DNA from: JALYGY01 sp963800975
Lineage (GTDB): Bacteria > Actinomycetota > Rubrobacteria > Rubrobacterales > Rubrobacteraceae
Length of the DNA stretch: 64,000 bases
Assembly (NCBI GenBank): GCA_963800975.1
Contig: CAWDDB010000012.1
Coordinates: 62,001 to 126,000, forward strand
Direction of reading: 5' to 3'
Of this stretch, positions 25,159 to 34,062 are shown piece after piece. The translations under genes were made by a program, and so were the position numbers. Each line of letters opens with the position of its first letter. The stretch's first letter is position 1. The notes under the pieces are model-generated. The model was given only the letters and a program-made list of their open reading frames with translations. It did no database searches and was not told the DNA's origin.

Positions 25159-26352
25159 ATGGCAGGGATGGCGCCCGTCCGAGACCCGGCCCTCCGGGCT
25201 TCCGTTCCGGCGCTCGTGCGCGAGCCGCTGCTGTGGGTGGCGATGGCGGCGTTCGTGGGGGCGGCTGTGGGCCTCCTCGGCACGCTCTGGCAGGCCAGGC
25301 TGGTCGTCTCGTTTGACCTGGATCCCACGGCCGACCTCTGGGCGGCGGCGTTGCAGGCCTGCGGGCAGACGCTCGCGGCGCTCTCGCTGCTGGGGGTGCC
25401 ATCCATGCTAAAGGCTCCTCGAACGGCTTCTGAGGAACAGGCGCGGAACGCCTGGGCCACGTCGCGCCTGATCTCCGCCGTCGGGGCTTCGCTTGTAGTG
25501 GTCCTGGCCGTGGCCTCGGCCGCTTCGGTTTACTACCTGTGGTACCTGAACACCCCGGAGATGGCGCGCAACCTCGGCCCACCCCCGGCCCTCGCGAGAT
25601 CCTCTTTGTGGGTCGCTGGGCACCTCCCGCCCGTCGTCGTGCTCCTGTTTGCCCTGGCGGCCCTCTCGCGCCGCCGCCTGGGCCTCGGGGCTCTGCTGTT
25701 GGGGCTGTGCGCGCTGGCCACGCCCTTCGGCTTCGCGTGGTTGTCTCTGTTTCCCGGGCCCTTGCCCCCTCCTGAGAACCTCCCCGGCCTGGTGGCGCTG
25801 GGGTTCTTCGGCTGGGGCGTGAGCGCGCCCGAGGCGCCAGCGTGGGCGTTGCTCGGCGCCGTCTTCTTGCACGAGGCGCGCCAACGCGCTCTGGGCCAGG
25901 CGGAGCGCAGGCGGGAGGCGGAGAACCTCGCGACGGCCCGCCGCCTCTACGAGGTGGGCCTAGGCCGGGGCGACGGGTCGGTGGTCGACGAGTCGGTCTC
26001 CGAGAGCTTTCACGACCTCAAGAGTGGGGGGCGCGGCAGGTCCGGCATGCGGCGGCTCGTCGCCGACCTGCGGGCGAGCTACCCCGACCTCTCCGTCTCG
26101 ATCCTGCGCCAGGAGGCCGAGCACGACCTGGTCAGGACGCGCGTGTTGCTCTCCGGCACCGACCGGGGCCGCGGGGTGATGTGGTACCCGCCCACAGGCC
26201 GCAGGGTGAGCTTCGAGGCCGAGTTCTCGGACCGCTTCAGGGACGGCGTGGTAGTCGAGCACGCGGGGGAGGCGGACACCGAGGCCCTGATCGAGCAACT
26301 CGGGCACCACCGGGAAGGCCACCCGGACGCCGACCCGTCCGGAGGCACCTAG
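25159..26352 (+). CDS. Polytopic membrane protein fused to a SnoaL-like domain
   Basis: The 397-residue protein has about six hydrophobic helices in residues 15-245 (LLWVAMAAFVGAAVGLLGTL, SVYYLWYLNTPEM, VVVLLFALAALS and others). A charged helix (FLHEARQRALGQAERRREAE) then leads to a cytoplasmic domain, LATARRLYEVGLGRGDGSVV to about residue 385. This domain has the SnoaL/NTF2-like pattern: MRRLVADLRASYPDLSVSIL, TRVLLSGTDRGRGVMW, FEAEFSDRFRDGVVVE. SnoaL domains are small cone-shaped binding or cyclase folds; here it may sense a ligand. ATG at 25159 lacks a clear ribosome-binding site; another ATG is two codons later. It lies at the right edge of the anomalous segment. Confidence 0.72.
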   Translation: MAGMAPVRDPALRASVPALVREPLLWVAMAAFVGAAVGLLGTLWQARLVVSFDLDPTADLWAAALQACGQTLAALSLLGVPSMLKAPRTASEEQARNAWATSRLISAVGASLVVVLAVASAASVYYLWYLNTPEMARNLGPPPALARSSLWVAGHLPPVVVLLFALAALSRRRLGLGALLLGLCALATPFGFAWLSLFPGPLPPPENLPGLVALGFFGWGVSAPEAPAWALLGAVFLHEARQRALGQAERRREAENLATARRLYEVGLGRGDGSVVDESVSESFHDLKSGGRGRSGMRRLVADLRASYPDLSVSILRQEAEHDLVRTRVLLSGTDRGRGVMWYPPTGRRVSFEAEFSDRFRDGVVVEHAGEADTEALIEQLGHHREGHPDADPSGGT

Positions 26353-26360
26353 ACACGGTA

Positions 26361-27047
26361 TCAAGTGCTCGCGTGCCGCCACCACTTTAAGAGCAAGAAG
26401 AACGTTAGCAAGAAGAGTGGGCCCATCATCGCGACTACCCTTGTCAGCACCTTCGTTGCGGACGGTGGCCCCGCTCCCTTCTCACTCGAAGGCTCTCCTT
26501 CTAGGCCGCTGTACTTCGGATAGTGGGCCTTGTATCCGAGCAGCCTGCCTACGGGTGACAGTACCCCGAACACGACCTCCTGCACCAATAGCGGCGGCTT
26601 GGTTAGGTAAGACCCTTCGTCCTTGTGCTCGTCGATCAATACCGCCATCTGCAGCAGGTTAGGGAGTGCCCCCTTCTCGCTACAGAGCCCGTAGAGACTG
26701 GCGAAGAACTCCTCCGATCGCAACGCCGGTTTGATCCGTACGAGGGCGTGAGCCTCCTCATCGCTCGCGTTCCACCAGTTGTGGGGAGTACCTTTCGGGA
26801 TGAGCAGGCTCTCTCCTGCCGTGAGGCGACGCTCCTGGTCTCCTATGCGGAAGTTTAGGGAGCCCGAGAGAATCTCGAAGGTTTCGTCTTGGAGAGAGTG
26901 GACCATCTCGGGAGTACCGGGTGCACCGGCCCGAAAAACCACCTCCAACTCGAAGACCTCGCCACCGGTTTGCCGCGCCGTCTTGGTGAAAACTATCCGG
27001 TCCTCCCCCGAGACCGGATTCTCCATGACTAGTCCCGGACGAACCAT
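26361..27047 (-). CDS. Cupin protein with C-terminal membrane anchor
   Basis: A 228-residue protein. Residues 1-110 form a cupin: TPEMVHSLQDETFEILSGSL in motif 1 and AGESLLIPKGTPHNWWNASD in motif 2. A helical middle follows, with LPNLLQMAVLIDEHKDEGSY, and a hydrophobic stretch near the end (VVAMMGPLFLLTFFLLLKWW) that should anchor it in the membrane. ATG at 27047 has GAGGAG about 11 nt upstream. Tail-anchored cupins of this design are uncommon; the function is unknown. It converges with the membrane/SnoaL gene. Confidence 0.72.
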   Translation of the reverse strand: MVRPGLVMENPVSGEDRIVFTKTARQTGGEVFELEVVFRAGAPGTPEMVHSLQDETFEILSGSLNFRIGDQERRLTAGESLLIPKGTPHNWWNASDEEAHALVRIKPALRSEEFFASLYGLCSEKGALPNLLQMAVLIDEHKDEGSYLTKPPLLVQEVVFGVLSPVGRLLGYKAHYPKYSGLEGEPSSEKGAGPPSATKVLTRVVAMMGPLFLLTFFLLLKWWRHAST

Positions 27048-27400
27048 CGCGTACTTGCTCCTCTTTATGGCGCTTGTCTTCTGCCCCTGACACCTCCCAG
27101 CATGCCATCTATCAAAGGCTCGTGCGAACTATTGGAACTCCCCTTCCAGGCACCTCGGTGAGCAGGTACTAGAGGGGGCTGGAGCGACTTGCCTCGGCTC
27201 TCCTAGCCCCCAGCTACCTTATCGCCTGGCAGGGTCGGTTACGCACCTCGCAAGTGGACTCACTTTCTGCGTGTTCGGTCGTGACTAATCTCCGCGAACA
27301 TGCTGCCCACAAACACCGGCATTGTCGTCCCGTCCTACGCATCACCTTCGTGCTACCGTTATGCTGAGTTGGGCGTCGTCACGCCGGAAGGAGATCAAAC
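27048..27400. other. 353-bp intergenic region, no gene seen
   Basis: Divergent spacer between the cupin and the SAF-domain oxidoreductase. GGGGGCT (27174-27180) and AGCCCCC (27205-27211) can form a 7-bp stem with a 24-nt loop. No convincing promoter was found by eye. AAGGAGAT at its right end is the ribosome-binding site of the next gene. Confidence 0.5.
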
Positions 27401-28768
27401 TTGAACCTCTATGGGATGTTGGGCCGTCGGGAAGCCGAAGGGAAGCCGGTCCGCGTCGGCCTGATCGGGGCCGGCAAGTTCGGGACCATGTTCCTCGCCC
27501 AGGCCCGGACGACCCCCGGATTGCACGTCGTGGCCGTCGCTGACCTGGACGAAACCCGGGCGCAGAGAGCCCTTGGCGACGCGGGGTGGGAAGAGGCGCC
27601 CGCTGGCTCCTTCGCGGAAGCCATGAGGTCCGGCGCGACCCACGTCACGCAGGACTCTGGCGCCTTGATCTCCGCCGAGGGCATCGAGGTCGTGGTGGAG
27701 GCGACCGGCTCACCGGCGGCGGGCGTCCGCCACGCGCTCTCGTGCTTCGAGCACGGGCGCCACGTCGTCATGGTCAACGTCGAGGCCGATGCCCTCGTCG
27801 GACCCCTGCTGGCCAGGCGCGCCGGCGAGGCCGGGGTCGTCTACACCCTGGCCTACGGCGACCAGCCCGCCATTATCTGCGAGATGGTCGACTGGGCGAG
27901 GGCGGCCGGCTTCGAGGTCGTTTGCGCCGGCAAGGGCACGAAGTACCTCCCGGAGTACCACGCCTCCACGCCTGACACCGTGTGGGGGCACTACGGGTTC
28001 ACGGACGAAGAGGTCGAGAGCCTCAACCCGCAGATGTTCAACTCCTTTATCGACGGGACCAAGTCGGCGCTCGAGATGGCCGCCGTGGCGAACGCCACCG
28101 GCCTGACGCCCGCCCCGGACGGCCTGGCGTTCCCTGCCGCCGGGGCGGATGACCTGGCAGCGGTGTGCCGGCCGCGGCGGGACGGGGGGAGCCTCGACCA
28201 CACCGGGACGGTCGAGGTCGTCTCCAGCCTGGAGCGCGACGGCCGCGAGGTGGAGCGGGATCTGCGCTGGGGCGTCTACGTCACCTTCAGGGCGGCGACG
28301 GAGTACGTCGCGCGATGCTTCTCAGAGTACGGCCTCGCGACCGACGATTCGGGACGCTACGCGGCGATGTACCGGCCGTACCACCTGATCGGGCTGGAGC
28401 TCGGCATCAGCGTGGCCGAGGCCGGCTTGCGCGGAGAGGCGACGGGCTTCCCAACCGGCTTCAGGGGCGACGTCGTGGCCACGGCCAAGCGGGACCTCGC
28501 CGCCGGGGACGAGCTCGACGGGGAGGGCGGCTACACCGTGTACGGAAGCCTCATGCCGGCCGGGGATTCCGTGGCGCGGGGGGCGCTGCCGGTCGGGCTC
28601 GCGCACGGGATCAGGGTGACGGGGCCGGTGCGGGCCGGGGAGACCATCGGGTACTCCGACGTCGACATCGACAAGGGCCAGCAGGTTGTTGTCCTGCGCC
28701 GCGAGCTGGAACGCCTCTTCGCGCCCGATGCCGAACGGGAACCCGCGCCGGCGAGACCCGAAGCCTGA
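27401..28768 (+). CDS. NAD(P)-dependent oxidoreductase with C-terminal SAF domain
   Basis: A 455-residue protein of a homoserine-dehydrogenase-like / Gfo-Idh-MocA-like group. The N-terminal Rossmann domain has RVGLIGAGKFGTMFLAQA, then VVAVADLDE, and IEVVVEATGSPAAGVRHAL. A middle catalytic region contains AYGDQPAIICEMVDWARAAG and AGKGTKYLPEYH. The C-terminal SAF part (VVATAKRDLAAGDELDGEGG, HGIRVTGPVRAGETI) is a beta-clip seen in sugar-acid dehydratases and related proteins. I infer oxidation of a sugar acid; the substrate is unknown. TTG at 27401 follows AAGGAGAT. It is divergent from the cupin gene. Confidence 0.78.
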   Translation: MNLYGMLGRREAEGKPVRVGLIGAGKFGTMFLAQARTTPGLHVVAVADLDETRAQRALGDAGWEEAPAGSFAEAMRSGATHVTQDSGALISAEGIEVVVEATGSPAAGVRHALSCFEHGRHVVMVNVEADALVGPLLARRAGEAGVVYTLAYGDQPAIICEMVDWARAAGFEVVCAGKGTKYLPEYHASTPDTVWGHYGFTDEEVESLNPQMFNSFIDGTKSALEMAAVANATGLTPAPDGLAFPAAGADDLAAVCRPRRDGGSLDHTGTVEVVSSLERDGREVERDLRWGVYVTFRAATEYVARCFSEYGLATDDSGRYAAMYRPYHLIGLELGISVAEAGLRGEATGFPTGFRGDVVATAKRDLAAGDELDGEGGYTVYGSLMPAGDSVARGALPVGLAHGIRVTGPVRAGETIGYSDVDIDKGQQVVVLRRELERLFAPDAEREPAPARPEA

Positions 28769-28777
28769 AACCAGGCC

Positions 28778-30325
28778 TCAGTCGTAGTGCTTGGCCTCTT
28801 GCCAGAGCTCCCGGCGAGGGGCTTCCCGCTCGCTGGCAACATAGATCGGTAGCTGGTTCTGCTCGGGCATGCAGTAGCGGCATCGGAAGGTGGTGGCCCG
28901 CTCGACGCGGGCGTAGCCGTCTTCAAGCTCGCCGCGGGGGATGCCGACCGTGATCATGACGTCGCCCGTGCAGCTTCCGGGTCCCCACAGCCAGTAGGAG
29001 TTGTGCCCGCTCAGGGCGGGCGGCAGGCCGTACTCCTCGCCGTGGAAGTTGATGGCGCTGGCCTCTCCGTAGTTGGAGGTGAAGAAGCAGGCCTCCCGGC
29101 GCTCCCCGGCGGGCAGGTCGTCGTAGACGCCGGCCACGGTCTCGGTCATGCCCTCCCACCCGAAGCGATCCCCCATGTACTGCGGGAAGACGCCCTCGTC
29201 CCGCTGTCCCGCCGAGACGTTCCCGGCGCCGCTCATAGCCCCGTAGGTGTTCGCGAAGGTGGCCGGGGGCAAAACGGGCATAGTCGCCGGGGCGAGCATC
29301 ACCCCGCTCAGCAGGAGCAGGCCCGCGTAGGCCACCCTGGCGAACCTCCAGGCCCGCCCGCCGAATCGCTCGATAAGGACGGCCCCGCCGGCGAAGAGAG
29401 GCGGGTAGGCGGGCGAGAGAAAGTAGGCCTTCGCCCCGAACACGGCGAGAACGACGATCAGGACCACGAAGGCCCACCCCAACGGCCTGAACGTCCTGCC
29501 GCCCTCGGCTCGCAGGTAGAACACGAGCCCGGCCAGGGTGAGCGGGATGGTGAGCGGGTTCATGCCGAGGAGCTGCCCAAGGAGGAAGTCCGAGGAGCCT
29601 TCCGAGCCTTCGTAGTTGGCGTAGAACTCGAGCGTAGGCCAGCCGTTCGCCAGGTTCCAGAGCGCGTACGGCAAGAGGCAGGCGAGCGCGATCGCGCCGC
29701 CGAGCCAGATCCAACGCCCCGCAAAGTACCTCCGGGCGGGCGTGAGCAGCAGGCCAACCGTGATGGCGAAACCGAAGAGGGCTATGGTCACCTTGGTGGC
29801 GAGGCCGACGCCCACGACGAGGCCAAAGAGCGGCCACAAGCCGGGACGATCCTCCTTGAGGATGCGCACGAGGACGAAGGCGGCGAGCGTCCACCACAGC
29901 TGGTCCAGGGAGTCCATGGAGAAGATCGAACCGTTCGCCATGAACGTGGCCGCGACGAGGCTGGCGATGGCGGCCAGCGCCTGGGCCGTGGTGCCTCCGC
30001 CTAGCTCCCTTGCTATCAGGCCCGTCAGGAGGACGACGAGCGCTGAGGCCAAGGCGGGGACGACGTGTATAGCCCACGGCGCGCTGCCCGTCAGGGCGTC
30101 CAGGAGGGCGGCGATCAGGGCCGTGACCGGCGGGAAGTCCACGTAGCCGAAGCCGAGGTGGCGTCCGGCCGCTATGTAATAGAGCTCGTCCCGGAAGTAG
30201 CCGTAGTTGGTCGAGAAGAGCATGTGGCCCACGAAGCAGACCAGCGCGAGCGCAACAAGGGTGATGCCGCCCGTACGCGACGTTCTCGGGGCGTCGCCTT
30301 CACCGCCGGCCGGTGTGCCGCTCAT
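28778..30325 (-). CDS. Membrane glycosyltransferase, GT39/ArnT-like (PMT_2)
   Basis: A 515-residue protein with 10-12 membrane helices. The first periplasmic loop has FRDELYYIAAGRHLGFGYVD, whose DE pair is the catalytic acidic motif of the PMT/ArnT superfamily; FPPVTALIAALLDALTG follows. A soluble C-terminal domain has several cysteines (EACFFTSNYGEASAINF, CRYCMPEQ) that may form disulfides outside. Such enzymes move sugars from a polyprenyl-phosphate donor to lipids or proteins. ATG at 30325 has GGCGGAG upstream; the longer frame before it is antisense to the dehydrogenase gene and not coding. The target is unknown. Confidence 0.82.
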   Translation of the reverse strand: MSGTPAGGEGDAPRTSRTGGITLVALALVCFVGHMLFSTNYGYFRDELYYIAAGRHLGFGYVDFPPVTALIAALLDALTGSAPWAIHVVPALASALVVLLTGLIARELGGGTTAQALAAIASLVAATFMANGSIFSMDSLDQLWWTLAAFVLVRILKEDRPGLWPLFGLVVGVGLATKVTIALFGFAITVGLLLTPARRYFAGRWIWLGGAIALACLLPYALWNLANGWPTLEFYANYEGSEGSSDFLLGQLLGMNPLTIPLTLAGLVFYLRAEGGRTFRPLGWAFVVLIVVLAVFGAKAYFLSPAYPPLFAGGAVLIERFGGRAWRFARVAYAGLLLLSGVMLAPATMPVLPPATFANTYGAMSGAGNVSAGQRDEGVFPQYMGDRFGWEGMTETVAGVYDDLPAGERREACFFTSNYGEASAINFHGEEYGLPPALSGHNSYWLWGPGSCTGDVMITVGIPRGELEDGYARVERATTFRCRYCMPEQNQLPIYVASEREAPRRELWQEAKHYD

Positions 30326-30444
30326 CTCCGCCTCTCGCGAACCGTCGAAGATCCTCGTGCACCCGGATTGTACTGGAGGACCCCGCAAGCGATAGGCCTC
30401 GAGGCAACGGGTCGCGTCCCCCTCGGCCAAGCCCCAGACCCTGG

Positions 30445-31398
30445 TCAGTACCCCGCTTCGACGTCGATAACCGCGACGAGATCCTGGCCCGACACGAAGC
30501 GGGCCACGTTCTCTTCGACGCGCCTGGCGAGGCCCAGGATCAGGGCGTCGGGCGGGTTGGCCGAGTGGGGCGTTATGAGGGCCCTCGGCTCGGCCCACAG
30601 GGGATGACCGTCGGGCAGCGGCTCGGGGTCGGTCACGTCGAGGGCCGCGCCCCCGATAGCGCCAGCGGCGAGCGCGTCCACCAGGGCCTCGGTGTCGACG
30701 AGCGAGCCCCGCGCGACGTTGACGACCCACGCGTGGTCCGGCATGGCGGCGAGCTGGGGACCCCCGATCATGTGCCTCGTCGCGTCGGTGGACGGGGCCG
30801 CGACGACGAAGTAGTCGCCCCGCGGCCAGAGCGCGTCGACGCCGTCGATGGCGTGGCTCTCCGTCGCGCCTAGGACCGGCTGCCCGCTGCGGGTCACGGC
30901 GAGGACCTCGACCCCGAAGGGCTGGAGCAGCTGGATCAGGGCGCGCCCGATGCCCCCGGCGCCCAGGATCACGACCGTCATGCCCGCGAGCGGGCGTCCC
31001 CACCGGTCGCCCCAGGTCGTCGCGCGGGCACACTCGGGCAGCCTGCGTGCGCCGGCCAGCATCAGCGCGAGCGCGTGCTCGGCCACGGTGCCGGCGTACG
31101 CGCCCACCGCAGAGGTGTAGACGCGCCCGTCTTCGAGGGTGCCGCCCTCCAGCCAGGACTCGATGCCGGCCGAGGGCAGCTGCACCCAGCGGATGCCCTC
31201 GTGCAGAGCGCCTGAAAGCTCGGGCGCGCTGCCGAGCCAGACCACCGCCACCGCCGCTTCCGGGCCGGTGAGCCTCGCGCCGCCCCGCTGGACGGCTTCC
31301 CTGATCGCCTGCGTGCGCTCGGGTCCCCACTGGTTGTCTTCCGGGCCGACGTAGGTCGCCGGTCCCCCTCCGCCGCTTGCCCCCGATCCCTCCGTCAA
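30445..31398 (-). CDS. D-isomer-specific 2-hydroxyacid dehydrogenase
   Basis: A 317-residue NAD(P)-dependent enzyme. The Rossmann loop is VVILGAGGIGRALIQLL. The substrate arginine is in WVVNVARGSLVDTEAL, the glutamate in LDVTDPEPLPDGHPLW, and the catalytic histidine in LITPHSANP. These residues reduce 2-keto acids or oxidise D-2-hydroxy acids such as glyoxylate or hydroxypyruvate. TTG at 31398 is preceded by GGGGAGG. A strong terminator lies just upstream, so this gene probably has its own promoter. It may help recycle 2-keto acids made by the nearby sugar-acid pathways. Confidence 0.87.
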   Translation of the reverse strand: MTEGSGASGGGGPATYVGPEDNQWGPERTQAIREAVQRGGARLTGPEAAVAVVWLGSAPELSGALHEGIRWVQLPSAGIESWLEGGTLEDGRVYTSAVGAYAGTVAEHALALMLAGARRLPECARATTWGDRWGRPLAGMTVVILGAGGIGRALIQLLQPFGVEVLAVTRSGQPVLGATESHAIDGVDALWPRGDYFVVAAPSTDATRHMIGGPQLAAMPDHAWVVNVARGSLVDTEALVDALAAGAIGGAALDVTDPEPLPDGHPLWAEPRALITPHSANPPDALILGLARRVEENVARFVSGQDLVAVIDVEAGY

Positions 31399-31430
31399 AG
31401 CGCGGACCTCCCCGTGCGAGTAGACGTCAG

Positions 31431-31463
31431 AAAAGCGCTCCCCCGCTACGGGGGAGCGCTTTT
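31431..31463. terminator. Strong terminator, 15-bp perfect stem
   Basis: The arms 31431-31445 (AAAAGCGCTCCCCCG) and 31449-31463 pair perfectly around a CTA loop. Because the arms end in A4 and T4 it can work in both directions. It follows the small membrane peptide gene and so ends the minus-strand transporter unit. Confidence 0.88.
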
Positions 31464-31470
31464 GGTGCGA

Positions 31471-31566
31471 TCAGTCCGGGATGAGCCCGAGCAGCGAGGC
31501 CGTGCCGAACAGGACCGTGAACACGATGATGAACACGATCAGGCGGGCCAGGTAGTACCTTGCCAC
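31471..31566 (-). CDS. 31-residue single-pass membrane peptide
   Basis: A short frame starting at GTG 31566, 8 nt past the stop of the Nramp-related gene, encodes VARYYLARLIVFIIVFTVLF then GTASLLGLIPD. It has a basic N-terminus and one hydrophobic helix. It is tightly linked to the transporter and ends just before a strong terminator, so it is very probably translated. I suggest a small accessory subunit of the transporter, by analogy with other transporter-linked micropeptides. Confidence 0.6.
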   Translation of the reverse strand: MARYYLARLIVFIIVFTVLFGTASLLGLIPD

Positions 31567-31573
31567 CGTCGAC

Positions 31574-33043
31574 CTAACCGCCCGCAAGGAGGGTCTGGAT
31601 CTGGGCGAGCACGAACCACCCCGCGAAGAACCCGTAGAACAGGACCGCGAAGCAAAGCGCGCCAAGCCGCACGCCCCTGACCTTTATCGCTTCGGGGAGG
31701 GACCGGCGGTTGATCTGTATGAGCAGGATCGAGTACACGAACATGACTATGCCGTTCAGGCAGGCCGCGATGACGAGCAGGACGAGCGGCGCATCGAGGC
31801 CAGCGAGCAGGATGAGCGAGCCGAGGGTGACGACCGACCACACGACGATGGTGTACATGCGGCTCTCGCTCCAGTTCTCGTTGGTCGTGAGGTAGACCGT
31901 CTTCAAGACGTCGGCGATGAGCCTGGAGATGTAGTCGATGACGCCCATGGCGACGAGGATCAGCGAGAGCGTACCGAAGAGCCAGAAGAACGCCCCGAAC
32001 CAGGCGCCGACGATCTCAGCGAGGATCTGCCCCTCCTCCTGGATAAAGGTGAGGTCCGCGCCCTCGCCGACGGTCTCGCCGTAGATCGTCGAGTACGCGA
32101 TCAGGGAGAAGGTGAAGATGGAGAACACGCAGATGACCCAGAACGTGACGAACTGCTCGACGTTGGCGACCCTCCACCACTTCCAGAACCGGTCGAGGTT
32201 CTCCTCGTCCTGACGGACCATCGAGCCGGTCGCGGGCTCGGCCTGCGGCTCGCCCGTGATCGGGGAGACGATCCTCGGGACGTACGCCCCCATGCCGAAG
32301 CCTTTGTCCCGGATCCAGTTGCTCTGCACCAGGTTGTTTGCCCCGCCGGCACCCGCGAAGACGAGCCCGCTCAGGATGACCGTGATCGGCACCGCCTCCG
32401 TCGGCCGGATTTGTCCGAACTCCGTGACCATTAGCGACAGATCCTGCACAGCGCTCCACTCGAGGGCCGCGAAGATCGCGATGAACAGGAACACGAACGT
32501 CAGGCCCACCTTGAAGAACTCGGCCCTCTCTAGCGTCTGGTAGACGACGGGCGAGGTGGTGAGCGCGATCGCCAGCGAGATGAGCACGATGATGGTGATG
32601 TAGGGCACTGCGCCCTCGCCGTACCCGACGAGGTAGCCGAAGATGGTTACCCCGCTTGTGGCCCACCCGGGGAAGATGTTGGGTATAAACACGAAGCCGC
32701 AGAAGATGAGCCCCCAGGGCTTCCAGTAGCGCACGAAGCCGGAGACGGCGGTCTCGCCTGTGGCCAGCGTGTAGCGCTCTATCTCCATGTTCAGGAAGAA
32801 CTGGACCGTTACCCCCAGAAGGGCGGCCCAGAGCAGCCCTGGCCCCAGGTTGGAGACGATGTAGGGCCAGATTATGTACTCGCCCGATCCAACGCCGAGA
32901 CCGGCGAGGATCACGCTCGGCCCCAGTATCTTCCCCAACGGCAGTGGGTGGGGCATGTCCTTGTACGGTGCCGGCGGCAAAGTGCGGCTCGGCATCGTCT
33001 CGGCGAACTCTTCACCCGACCGTTCCTCTGTATACTCGGCCAT
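31574..33043 (-). CDS. Nramp-related membrane transporter lacking the canonical metal motif
   Basis: A 489-residue protein with about 11 helices. The start of the membrane domain, GKILGPSVILAGLGVGSGEY then IIWPYIVSNLGPGLLWAAL, is laid out like TM1 of Nramp carriers. However, the DPGN metal-binding motif is replaced by GVGSGEY, so classic Mn2+/Fe2+ transport is doubtful. Related divergent carriers handle Mg2+ or unknown substrates. A large loop (EPATGSMVRQDEENLDRFWK) lies in the middle. ATG at 33043 is favoured over the longer frame because GGGAGGAGC lies directly upstream. Its neighbours are sugar-acid genes, so an organic substrate is possible. Confidence 0.75.
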   Translation of the reverse strand: MAEYTEERSGEEFAETMPSRTLPPAPYKDMPHPLPLGKILGPSVILAGLGVGSGEYIIWPYIVSNLGPGLLWAALLGVTVQFFLNMEIERYTLATGETAVSGFVRYWKPWGLIFCGFVFIPNIFPGWATSGVTIFGYLVGYGEGAVPYITIIVLISLAIALTTSPVVYQTLERAEFFKVGLTFVFLFIAIFAALEWSAVQDLSLMVTEFGQIRPTEAVPITVILSGLVFAGAGGANNLVQSNWIRDKGFGMGAYVPRIVSPITGEPQAEPATGSMVRQDEENLDRFWKWWRVANVEQFVTFWVICVFSIFTFSLIAYSTIYGETVGEGADLTFIQEEGQILAEIVGAWFGAFFWLFGTLSLILVAMGVIDYISRLIADVLKTVYLTTNENWSESRMYTIVVWSVVTLGSLILLAGLDAPLVLLVIAACLNGIVMFVYSILLIQINRRSLPEAIKVRGVRLGALCFAVLFYGFFAGWFVLAQIQTLLAGG

Positions 33044-33141
33044 GCTCCTCCCTTTCCCGATTGTGCATGAGCCGTACGAGGACCATATAAGCACTGTGGC
33101 GAGCTACGTTCAACCGTAGCCGTTGCTACTAGCCGTTCCGG

Positions 33142-34017
33142 CTACCCCTGACGGCCGGTTTTCGAGAGGGCAGCGGAGAGGATCCGTCCGGGGTCGTACC
33201 CCTCGGGTAGGGGCAAGAAAGGCGGCCTCACGGTGCCCATCGGCGCGCCGTGCCTGGCCTCGGCTAGCTTCTTGAGGACGGCGGCCGAGGCGTACTCTTT
33301 GGTCATCGCGCGCACCTCCTGGAGCTTCTCGGAGAGCGCCTTTCCGGTGGCCTCGTCGCCGGCCCTGGTGCTCTCGTACACGGCCACGACCTCCTCCGGG
33401 ATAAAGTTCGCCAGCGCGCTGATGGCGCCCTGCGCCCCGCCCGTGAGCCTCCGCCACAGGTCGTCCTCCGTCCCGAGGAGCACGCCCTTACCTCCGTCCA
33501 GGACTTCCTCGGCGTACCCGGCCTCCCCGCCGGAGTCCTTGACGCCCCAGACCGGCAGTCCCCTGACGAGCTCGGGGGGCACGGGGACGGCGTACTTGGG
33601 GATGTGGTAGAGGATGACGCGGTGGGTTGTCCTCTCGAGCACCGGCTCGAAGAAGCGCCTCAGGCCCTCGGCGCTGGCCGGCTTGAAGTAGTAGGGGGGC
33701 AGCACGAGCACCGCGGTCGCGGGGTGGCCTTCCAGCGCCTCGACCATCTCGAGCGTCTCGGGCAGGTTGCCCTGCATGACGGTGGGGATGATCTGGATCG
33801 GGAGCTCCCGCGCGAAGAGCGCCTCCAGGACCCGCAGCTTCTCCGCCAAGGTCACAGAAGGACCCTCGCCGTTGGTCCCGAACGGAACGACGCCCCGAAC
33901 CCCGCTCTGCGAGAGCCAGGAGACGTGGTCCAGGTACGACCCCGCGTCGACGGAGAACGCGGCGTCGTCTTGCATGGGGGTCACGTTGGCGACGTACACG
34001 CCTTCTATCTCTCGCAC
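33142..34017 (-). CDS. DapA-family (class I) aldolase or dehydratase
   Basis: A 291-residue member of the dihydrodipicolinate synthase/N-acetylneuraminate lyase superfamily. GVVPFGTNGEGPSVTLAEKL is the GTTGE-type loop that binds the pyruvyl carboxylate. The tyrosine is in RVILYHIPKYAVPVPPEL, and the Schiff-base lysine in VWGVKDSGG. These enzymes cleave or dehydrate 2-keto-3-deoxy sugar acids. GTG at 34017 is chosen because GAGAGGAG precedes it; a TTG six codons earlier is possible. It lies between the Nramp-related carrier and the kinase, forming with the latter a plausible 2-keto-3-deoxy acid branch. Confidence 0.87.
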   Translation of the reverse strand: MREIEGVYVANVTPMQDDAAFSVDAGSYLDHVSWLSQSGVRGVVPFGTNGEGPSVTLAEKLRVLEALFARELPIQIIPTVMQGNLPETLEMVEALEGHPATAVLVLPPYYFKPASAEGLRRFFEPVLERTTHRVILYHIPKYAVPVPPELVRGLPVWGVKDSGGEAGYAEEVLDGGKGVLLGTEDDLWRRLTGGAQGAISALANFIPEEVVAVYESTRAGDEATGKALSEKLQEVRAMTKEYASAAVLKKLAEARHGAPMGTVRPPFLPLPEGYDPGRILSAALSKTGRQG

Positions 34018-34062
34018 GCCGGCTCCTCTCGACAAAGCCTTCGGGTTCCCGGCTTCCGCCGC

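Noticed and set aside
30326..31330. Extension of the GT39 frame upstream (850 codons in total)
   Set aside because: It is an out-of-frame shadow of the 2-hydroxyacid dehydrogenase; Arg/Gly-rich without protein character.
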